Positions 14,140 to 19,741 of a DNA stretch of 22,221 bases are shown here, piece by piece (position 1 is the stretch's first letter; each line of letters opens with the position of its first letter). The position numbers and the translations under genes are program-made. Source of the DNA: JANXPZ01 sp033853925 (GTDB lineage Bacteria; Eisenbacteria; RBG-16-71-46); NCBI GenBank assembly GCA_033853925.1, contig JAWOLC010000164.1:1-22221 (forward strand), in the 5' to 3' direction. The notes below the pieces were generated by a model. That model searched no databases. It saw only the letters and a program-made list of their open reading frames with translations, and had not been told where the DNA came from.

Positions 14140-14939
14140 TCCGCATCCTGCTCCGGCTCCTGGTCGTTCGCCACGCGCCCTTCGTGGCGGCCACCGCGCT
14201 CCTCCTGGGGGGCTTCCAGTTCCTGATTTGCGCCGCGGTGGCCTCGGTGGACGTGGCCGGGGCGCTCAGCACCCTGATGCAGTCCATGCCCCCGCTCTTC
14301 CAGTCGTTCCTCGCGAGCCAGCTCCTCGGCGGCTTCTCCAAGTCGGGAATGCTCGCGTTCGGCTGGGCCCACCCGATCGCTCAGGCGCTGGGCGCGGCGC
14401 TGGCCATCACCCTCGGCACCCAGGCGATCGCCGGCGAGGCCGAGGCCGGCACCATCGAGCTGACGCTGGCGCAGCCGATCTCGCGGCGCGCCTACCTGGC
14501 CGCGCAGGTGCTCTTCGCCCTCGGCTCGCTGCTGCTCCTCACGGCCGTCGGGATCGCCGGCACGATCGTGGGGGAGCGCACGTACGGCCTCGCCCCCTTC
14601 GCCGCGGGCCGGCTGCTGCGCTTCGGCGCGGACTTCTGGTGGTTCCAGGCCGCCTGGTTCGCGCTCTCGCTCCTCTTCTCGTCCTGGGGCCGCGAGGGGG
14701 GCCGCGTGGCGCTGGTCGCCTTCCTGCTCGCCATCGTCTCGTACCTGGTGCACGTCATCGGCTCGATGTGGAGCGCGTGGAAGCCGCTCGTGCCCTGGAC
14801 CCTGCACGCCTACTTCGCCCCGCAGGAGATCCTCGTGCAGGGGGCGGGCGTGGGGAAGCCGGCCCTGGTCCTGGGGGGTGTGGTGCTCGTCTCGCTGGCC
14901 GCCGCCTGGCTGCGCTTCCAGCGGCGAGACCTGCCTTGA
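14136..14939 (+). CDS. ABC-2 type transporter permease
   Basis: A 267-residue membrane protein with about six hydrophobic segments: residues roughly 14-38, 72-92, 127-148, 171-188, 193-213 and 239-258. The cytoplasmic stretch EAEAGTIELTLAQPISRRAYLAAQ-like at about 105-128 matches the conserved G-T-x-E-x-L-L-A-Q-P-x-S-R motif of ABC2_membrane permeases that contact the ATPase. The start overlaps the ATPase stop. The pair resembles exporters for drugs, lipids or small peptides, but no substrate signature is visible. The gene ends at a strong hairpin, facing the convergent methylmalonyl-CoA operon. Start and family are secure. Confidence 0.9.
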   Translation: MIRILLRLLVVRHAPFVAATALLLGGFQFLICAAVASVDVAGALSTLMQSMPPLFQSFLASQLLGGFSKSGMLAFGWAHPIAQALGAALAITLGTQAIAGEAEAGTIELTLAQPISRRAYLAAQVLFALGSLLLLTAVGIAGTIVGERTYGLAPFAAGRLLRFGADFWWFQAAWFALSLLFSSWGREGGRVALVAFLLAIVSYLVHVIGSMWSAWKPLVPWTLHAYFAPQEILVQGAGVGKPALVLGGVVLVSLAAAWLRFQRRDLP

Positions 14940-14940
14940 C

Positions 14941-14971
14941 GAGGGGCCGGGCGCACGGCGCCCGACCCCTC
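14941..14971. terminator. Long stem-loop after the ABC permease
   Basis: A 14-base stem with one mismatch (14941-14954 against 14958-14971) and a three-base loop begins two bases after the permease stop. It lies between convergent units and probably stops both, the minus-strand operon being read through the relic first. There is no T-tract. Confidence 0.6.
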
Positions 14972-14991
14972 GAGAGCCTACGGGCCGTCCG

Positions 14992-15101
14992 CTCTCGATG
15001 CACGGCGGCGACCCGGCGGGTGAGCACGCGGCCCTCGACCGCGCACCTGGCGAAGTAGACGCCGCTCGGGACGAGTCGCCCGGCGCCGCCGCGGCCGGGC
15101 C
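14992..15101 (-). pseudogene. Relic of a FlgD-like/type IX sorting C-terminal domain
   Basis: In the 162-base gap between the permease and the epimerase, the minus strand reads GRLVPSGVYFARCAVEGRVL (15081-15022), then TRRVAAVHRE (ending at 14992). This is very close to the P-S-G-V-Y-F-x-R-L-x-x-x-G-x-x-x-T-R-K/R-x-V-L-x-R ending of secreted proteins in Eisenbacteria, Bacteroidota and relatives. The similarity begins right after the epimerase stop codon, in another frame, and has no upstream gene, no start and no stop in the expected place. It therefore looks like the last ~37 codons of a lost gene. The similarity is recalled from memory, not searched. Confidence 0.5.
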
Positions 15102-15575
15102 CTACCGCGGACTCCGGCCGCGCTCCCCCGCGTCGGAGGGTGCCTCGCACAGCTCGACGAGCACCCCGCCCAGGCTTCTCGGGTGGAGGAACGCGATGCG
15201 CGTGCCCGCGGCGCCGGTCCGCGGCACCTCGTCCACGAGGCGGACTCCCGCGGCCTTGGCCCGGGCGAGCGCGGCGTCGAGGTCGGCGACCGCGAAGCTG
15301 AGGTGGTGGAGCCCGGGCCCGCGGCTGGCGAGGAAGCGGGCCACGGTGTGCTCGGGGCTCCGCGGCTCGAGCAGCTCCAGGGCGAGAGGGCCCAGGTGGA
15401 GGAAGACGACGCGCAGCGTCCCCTGATCGAGCAGCTCCTCGCCGCCGCGCGTCGCGCCCAACGCGGCGGTGAGCGCCGCCGCTGTCGCGTCGGCGTTCGC
15501 CACGGCGATCGCCACGTGGGCGAGCCCGGCCACGGGCGCCCCGGGCTCCTCGCCCGGGGCGTGCGCCCCGCTCAT
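15102..15575 (-). CDS. mce: Methylmalonyl-CoA epimerase
   Basis: A 157-residue member of the vicinal oxygen chelate (glyoxalase) family. It would convert (2S)- to (2R)-methylmalonyl-CoA, the form used by the mutase encoded just upstream. Likely metal ligands are H20 (LAHVAIAV), Q51 (DQGTLRVVFL), H91 (GPGLHHLSF) and E141 (GGVLVELCE). H91 and E141 have the same numbers as ligands of the Propionibacterium shermanii enzyme. AGTRIAFLHPRSLGGVLVEL is the standard family ending. The ATG overlaps the mutase stop (ATGA). The first 14 residues, rich in alanine, glycine and proline, are an extension. It is the last gene of the operon. The genomic context makes another glyoxalase function unlikely. Confidence 0.9.
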   Translation of the reverse strand: MSGAHAPGEEPGAPVAGLAHVAIAVANADATAAALTAALGATRGGEELLDQGTLRVVFLHLGPLALELLEPRSPEHTVARFLASRGPGLHHLSFAVADLDAALARAKAAGVRLVDEVPRTGAAGTRIAFLHPRSLGGVLVELCEAPSDAGERGRSPR

Positions 15576-17209
15576 CGCCGGCCTCCCGGCTCGTAGGTCC
15601 CGAACACGCCGCGCAGGGTGTCGCACACCTCGCCCAGCGTGGCGCGGCGCACGAGAGCCTCGAGGATCGGCGGCATCAGGTTCTCGCTGCCGCGAGCCGC
15701 GCGCTCGAGCCGCGCGAGCGCCTCGTCCACCGCGATCGCGTCGCGGTGCGCCCGCCAGCCGGCGAGGAGCTCGGCTCGTGCTCGCTCCACCGCCGGGTCG
15801 GGGCGGAAGGGCGGCGGCACGGGCGGCCGCTCGTCGGCGTAGCGGTTCACCCCGACGATGACGCGGGCGCCCGCCTCCACCTGCTTGTGCCACTCGTAGG
15901 CCGCGCCGTGGATCTGCGCCTGCACCCAGCCGCTGCGGATCGCGGCGAGCATGCCGCCCTGGGCGTCCACCTGCCGGATCAGGTCCAGGGCGCGCGCCTC
16001 CAGCTCGGCGGTGAGGGCCTCGACGAGGTACGAGCCGGCCAGCGGGTCGGCCACGTCGGCCGCGCCGGTCTCGTGCGCCAGCACCTGCTGCGTGCGCAGG
16101 GCGAGTCGGGCCGACTCCTCGCTCGGCAGGCCCAGCGCCTCGTCGTAGGAGTTGGCGTGGAGCGACTGCGTGCCCCCCAGCACCGCGGCCAGCGCCTGCA
16201 CGCTGGTGCGCACGACGTTCACGAGCGGCTGCTGCGCGGTCAGCATGGAGCCGGCGGTCTGGGTGTGGAAGCGCAGCTTCAGCGCCTCCCGGTCCCGCAG
16301 GCCGAGGCGCTCGCGGGCGAGCCGCGCCCACAGCGAGCGCGCGGCGCGGAACTTGGCCACCTCCTCGAAGAGATGGTTGTGGGCGTTGAAGAAGAACGAC
16401 ATCCGCCGGGCGATGCGGACGAGATCGAGGCCGCGCTCGCGCGCCGCCTCCAGGTAGGCGAGCCCGTCGGCCAGGGTGAAGGCGATCTCCTGGGCGGCGG
16501 TCGAGCCGGCCTCGCGCATGTGGTAGCCGGAGACCGAGATCGAATTCCACCGCGGCGTCTCGCGCGCGGTGAACGCGAACACGTCGGTGATGAGCCGCAG
16601 CGACGCTTCGGGCGGGTAGATGTAGGTGCCGCGCGCCACGTACTCCTTGAGGACGTCGTTCTGCACCGTGCCGCCCAGCTTGGCGCGCGGCACGTGCCGC
16701 GCGTCGGCCACCGCGACGTAGAAGGCGAGGAGGAGGGGCGCGGTGGCGTTGATGGTCATCGACGTCGTGACGCGGTCGAGCGGCAGGCCGTCGAGCAGCT
16801 CCTCCATGTCCGCCAGGCAGGAGACGGCCACGCCCACGCGGCCCACCTCGCCGCGGGCCCGCGGATGGTCGGAGTCGTAACCCATCTGCGTGGGCAGATC
16901 GAAGGCCACCGAGAGCCCGGTCTGGCCCTGGGCGAGGAGGTAGCGGAAGCGCTCGTTGGTCTGGGCGGCGGTGCCGAAGCCCGCGTACTGCCGCATGGTC
17001 CACAGGCGCCCGCGGTACATGGCGGGATGGATGCCGCGGGTGTAGGGCGGCTCGCCGGGCGGCGGCAGCCGGCGACTCGCGGGCGGCACGTCCGCCGGGC
17101 CATAGACGGGCGCGAGCGGGATGCCGGAGGGCGTCGTCCTCTCCTCCGCCGCCGCCGCTCGCGGCGCGGAGGCCCTCCGCCGCCTGGCGCCTCCTTTCCG
17201 CGGGCTCAC
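15572..17209 (-). CDS. mcmA1: Methylmalonyl-CoA mutase, large (catalytic barrel) subunit
   Basis: A 545-residue TIM-barrel subunit that rearranges (R)-methylmalonyl-CoA to succinyl-CoA with adenosylcobalamin. Key residues Y75 (TMRQYAGFGTA), Q183 (GGTVQNDVLKEY), R193 (VARGTYIYPPE) and H230 (SGYHMREAG) are all at a constant offset of 14 from Y89, Q197, R207 and H244 of P. shermanii. Keeping the tyrosine and arginine argues for methylmalonyl-CoA rather than isobutyryl-CoA, where phenylalanine and glutamine occur. FDLPTQMGYDSDHP is typical of split mutases. The protein ends without the B12-binding domain, so a separate small subunit is needed and is not in this window. GTG 17209 overlaps the carrier stop and has GGAGG upstream; the longer frame up to 17713 only runs through the carrier gene. 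Confidence 0.93.
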   Translation of the reverse strand: MSPRKGGARRRRASAPRAAAAEERTTPSGIPLAPVYGPADVPPASRRLPPPGEPPYTRGIHPAMYRGRLWTMRQYAGFGTAAQTNERFRYLLAQGQTGLSVAFDLPTQMGYDSDHPRARGEVGRVGVAVSCLADMEELLDGLPLDRVTTSMTINATAPLLLAFYVAVADARHVPRAKLGGTVQNDVLKEYVARGTYIYPPEASLRLITDVFAFTARETPRWNSISVSGYHMREAGSTAAQEIAFTLADGLAYLEAARERGLDLVRIARRMSFFFNAHNHLFEEVAKFRAARSLWARLARERLGLRDREALKLRFHTQTAGSMLTAQQPLVNVVRTSVQALAAVLGGTQSLHANSYDEALGLPSEESARLALRTQQVLAHETGAADVADPLAGSYLVEALTAELEARALDLIRQVDAQGGMLAAIRSGWVQAQIHGAAYEWHKQVEAGARVIVGVNRYADERPPVPPPFRPDPAVERARAELLAGWRAHRDAIAVDEALARLERAARGSENLMPPILEALVRRATLGEVCDTLRGVFGTYEPGGRR

Positions 17210-17721
17210 GCTTCCTCCGGCCGGATGCGCACGAGCGCCTGCCCGGCGCTCACCGTGTCGCGCTCGCTCACGAGCACCTCGCCCACCACGCCGCCGTGGC
17301 GCACCGTCAGCTCGTTCTGCATCTTCATGGCCTCGACCACGATCACCGCCTGTCCCGCGATCACGCGCTCGCCCTCGCGCACGCGCACCGCGACCACCAC
17401 GCCGGGCATCGGCGCGGCCACGGTCTCCGCCGCGCGCGCGTCCGGCGGCCGGGCCAGGGCCTGCAGGGTCTTCTCCAGCGGGTGGCGCACCACGACGGGC
17501 AGGCTCGTGCCCTGCACCGTGACCTGGAGCACCCCCACGTCCGGCGCCACGCGCACCTCCCAGGAGCGGCCGTCCACCAGCAGCGAGTAGACCTCGCCGT
17601 CGGGGAGCGCGTGGATGTCGGCCTCCACGCGCCGGCCGTCGAGATCCAGGTAGAGCCGGCCGTCTTCGACGATCACCTGCACCTCGCAGTCGCCGCACTG
17701 GTGCGTGACCCACACCCTCAT
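17206..17721 (-). CDS. Biotin carboxyl carrier protein (acyl-CoA carboxylase)
   Basis: A 171-residue carrier. The C-terminal biotinyl domain (about 98-168) begins VAAPMPGVVVAVRV and holds EAMKM at 130-134, so K133 is the biotin site. Residues about 14-80 (DGRLYLDLDGRRVEADI, then GEVYSLLVDGRSWEV) form a small beta domain like the BT region that precedes the carrier in propionyl-CoA carboxylase alpha chains. An odd CGDC pair (C9, C12) sits at the N-terminus. With the biotin carboxylase encoded just upstream (ATGA overlap) it makes a split alpha subunit. The downstream mutase and epimerase point to propionyl-CoA as substrate. The carboxyltransferase partner is missing here. Confidence 0.9.
   Translation of the reverse strand: MRVWVTHQCGDCEVQVIVEDGRLYLDLDGRRVEADIHALPDGEVYSLLVDGRSWEVRVAPDVGVLQVTVQGTSLPVVVRHPLEKTLQALARPPDARAAETVAAPMPGVVVAVRVREGERVIAGQAVIVVEAMKMQNELTVRHGGVVGEVLVSERDTVSAGQALVRIRPEEA
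17214..17218 (-). promoter_or_regulatory. Ribosome binding site that fixes the mutase GTG start
   Basis: On the minus strand the order is GGAGG, AAGC, GTG (17209-17207). It lies inside the end of the carrier gene and supports GTG 17209 over internal or upstream starts for the mutase. Confidence 0.65.
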
Positions 17722-19226
17722 CGCCGGCCCTCCTCGCCCGGGCCCGCGCCCCAGCGCCAGGGCGAGAGCCGCGGCCCCGCCGGCGCCGGCAGGACGACGC
17801 GGCCCCGCTCCTCCCGGGCGTGCAGGGCGGCCGCCAGGGTGGCCACCTCGCACGCCTCGGGCCCCGGCCTCAGCACCTCGGGCCGGAAGTGCTCGTCGAG
17901 GAAGCGGGTGGACAGCTTCCCGGCGGCGAAGGCCGGATGGGCGGCGAGCCAGCGGTGGAAGACGAGGTTCGTGTGCACGCCCTCGATGACGAACTCGTGC
18001 AGGGCGCGCAGCAGGCGGCGGCGCGCCCGCTCGCGGTCCGGGGCGTGCACCACCAGCTTGGTGAGGAGCGAGTCGTAGTACACGGGGATGTCGCAGCCGC
18101 GGTAGATGCCGCCGTCCGTGCGCACGCCCGGGCCGTGGGGGAAGCGCAGGCGGGAGAGGCGCCCGATCGAGGGCAGGAAGCCCGCGGTCGGGTCCTCGGC
18201 GATGAGGCGCGCCTCCATGGACCAGCCGCGCGGCTCGGGCGGCCGGTCGCCGAAGGAGAGTGGCTCGCCCTGGGCGATCCGCACCTGCTCGGCCACGAGG
18301 TCGAGACCCGTCACCATCTCGGTCACCGGGTGCTCCACCTGCAGCCGCGTGTTGACCTCGAGGAAGTAGAAGCGCTGCTCCTCGTCGAGGAGGAATTCGA
18401 CCGTGCCGGCGTTCCGGTAGCCGGCCTCGCGCGCGATCCGGCAGGCGGCCTCGCCGAAGGCGGCCCGGGTCGCGGCGTCGAAGGCCGGCGAGGGCGTCTC
18501 CTCGAGGAGCTTCTGGTGCCGCCGCTGCACCGAGCACTCCCGCTCGCCCAGGAACGCCACCCGGCCGCTCTCGTCGGCCAGGATCTGCGCCTCCACATGG
18601 CGGGGCCGCGCGATGGCGCGCTCGACGTAGACGCGGTCGTCGCCGAAGGCCGCCTGCGCCTCGCCACGCGTGAGCGCCCAGGCCGACTCCAGCTCCGCCT
18701 CGTCGCGCACCACGCGCATGCCCTTGCCACCGCCGCCCGCCGCCGCCTTGAGCATGAGGGGCCAGCCCAGCTCCCCGGCCAGGGCGCGCGCCTCGGCCGG
18801 GGTGGCGACGGGGCCGGGCGAGCCGGGGAGGACGGGCACTCCGGCGCGGCGCGCGATGGCCCGCGCCGTCACCTTGTCGCCGAGCGCCGCGATCGTGTCG
18901 GGGCGCGGCCCGATGAAGACGAGGCCCGCGTCGGCGCAGGCCTGCGCGAAGTCCGCGTTCTCGGCGAAGAAGCCGTAGCCGGGGTGGATGGCGTCCGCTC
19001 GGGCCCGCCGGGCCGTGGCGAGCACGCGCTCCGCGTTCAGGTAGCTGTCGCGGGCCGGCCCCGGCCCGATCGGGTAGGCCTCGTCCGCCTGGAGCACGTG
19101 GAAGGCGGCGCGATCGGGCTCGCTGAAGACGGCGATCGAGGTGATGCCCAGCTCGCGCAGCGTGCGCACGATCCGGACGGCGATCTCGCCGCGATTGGCG
19201 ATCAGCACGCGGCGGAACCCGGGCAT
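17718..19226 (-). CDS. Biotin carboxylase subunit of acyl-CoA (propionyl-CoA) carboxylase
   Basis: A 502-residue ATP-grasp enzyme that carboxylates the biotin of the carrier protein with bicarbonate and ATP. VLIANRGEIAVRI at residues 7-19, HPGYGFFAEN at 81-90, KAAAGGGGKGMR at 160-171, ERECSVQRRHQK at 228-239 and FLEVNTRLQVEHPVTE at 288-303 are the ATP-, biotin- and metal-binding parts of the family. It is about 50 residues longer than E. coli AccC; the tail (AALHAREERG, then SPWRW) resembles the linker of fused propionyl/methylcrotonyl-CoA carboxylase alpha chains. The ATG shares its first base with the last base of the acpS stop (TGATG), and the stop overlaps the carrier start. Context favours propionyl-CoA, but acetyl-CoA carboxylase cannot be excluded. 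Confidence 0.92.
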   Translation of the reverse strand: MPGFRRVLIANRGEIAVRIVRTLRELGITSIAVFSEPDRAAFHVLQADEAYPIGPGPARDSYLNAERVLATARRARADAIHPGYGFFAENADFAQACADAGLVFIGPRPDTIAALGDKVTARAIARRAGVPVLPGSPGPVATPAEARALAGELGWPLMLKAAAGGGGKGMRVVRDEAELESAWALTRGEAQAAFGDDRVYVERAIARPRHVEAQILADESGRVAFLGERECSVQRRHQKLLEETPSPAFDAATRAAFGEAACRIAREAGYRNAGTVEFLLDEEQRFYFLEVNTRLQVEHPVTEMVTGLDLVAEQVRIAQGEPLSFGDRPPEPRGWSMEARLIAEDPTAGFLPSIGRLSRLRFPHGPGVRTDGGIYRGCDIPVYYDSLLTKLVVHAPDRERARRRLLRALHEFVIEGVHTNLVFHRWLAAHPAFAAGKLSTRFLDEHFRPEVLRPGPEACEVATLAAALHAREERGRVVLPAPAGPRLSPWRWGAGPGEEGRR

Positions 19227-19606
19227 CAGTCCTCGATGACCACGCAGGCGATGGCGAAGCCGCCATCGTGCGTGAGCGAGAGGTGCGAGGCGCGGCCGCC
19301 GAGCGCGGCCAGGATCTCGCGACCCCGGCCGTGGAACTCGAGGCGCGGCTGCCGCCCGCCGGGCTGGATCACCTCGAAGTCGCGCCAGCCGACGCCCTGG
19401 CTGAAGCCCGTGCCCAGCGCCTTCGACGCCGCCTCCTTGGCGGCGAAGCGCGCGGCGAGATGCGGCAGCGGGTCGTGGAAGGTGCGGCAGTAGGCGAGCT
19501 CGCCCTCGGTGAAGAGGCGACGCTCCATCCGCTCCCCGAAGCGCTCGAGGGCGGTGACCAGTCGCTCGACTTTGACCACGTCGATCCCGATCCCGCGGAT
19601 GGGCAT
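19226..19606 (-). CDS. acpS: Holo-[acyl-carrier-protein] synthase
   Basis: A 126-residue enzyme that moves 4'-phosphopantetheine from CoA to the serine of apo-acyl carrier protein in the cytoplasm. Motifs are GIGIDVVKVERL at residues 5-16 (metal ligand D9), RFAAKEAASKALGTG at 53-67 (E58 and the lysine that follows) and SHLSLTHDGGFAIACVVIE near the end. Length is the usual one for trimeric AcpS. GGAGG at 19611-19615 lies four bases before ATG. It is the first gene of the five-gene minus-strand operon and overlaps the biotin carboxylase gene by one base. This neighbourhood is unusual, since acpS is more often next to pdxJ, alr, nnr or fab genes. Confidence 0.93.
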   Translation of the reverse strand: MPIRGIGIDVVKVERLVTALERFGERMERRLFTEGELAYCRTFHDPLPHLAARFAAKEAASKALGTGFSQGVGWRDFEVIQPGGRQPRLEFHGRGREILAALGGRASHLSLTHDGGFAIACVVIED

Positions 19607-19666
19607 GCGTCCTCCGAGGCGTGGGGGAGAAGGAGCCGAGCGCGTGCTTCCGGCGTCCGGCCCGGG

Positions 19667-19695
19667 ACACTAGATGGCTTCCCGCCGCTCGGCAA
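19667..19695 (-). promoter_or_regulatory. Possible promoter for the acpS-mutase operon
   Basis: On the minus strand TTGCCG (19695-19690, four of six) and TAGTGT (19672-19667, three of six) are 17 bases apart, about 60 bases before the acpS start, in the 135-base gap 19607-19741. The match is modest. Confidence 0.3.
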
Positions 19696-19711
19696 CGTCG
19701 GCGTGCGGGAC

Positions 19712-19741
19712 GGGCGGCGGCGGGAGGAGCGTCCGCCGCCC
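19712..19741 (-). terminator. Stem-loop right after the spermidine-synthase-like gene
   Basis: GGGCGGCGG (19712-19720) and its complement CCGCCGCCC (19733-19741) make a nine-base stem with a 12-base loop, directly adjacent to the stop codon at 19742-19744 of the minus-strand gene. There is no T-tract. Confidence 0.4.

Noticed and set aside
15572..17713. A longer mutase frame of 713 codons
   Set aside because: The extra 168 codons run through the biotin carrier gene in another frame and show no mutase sequence. GTG 17209 has a good ribosome binding site.
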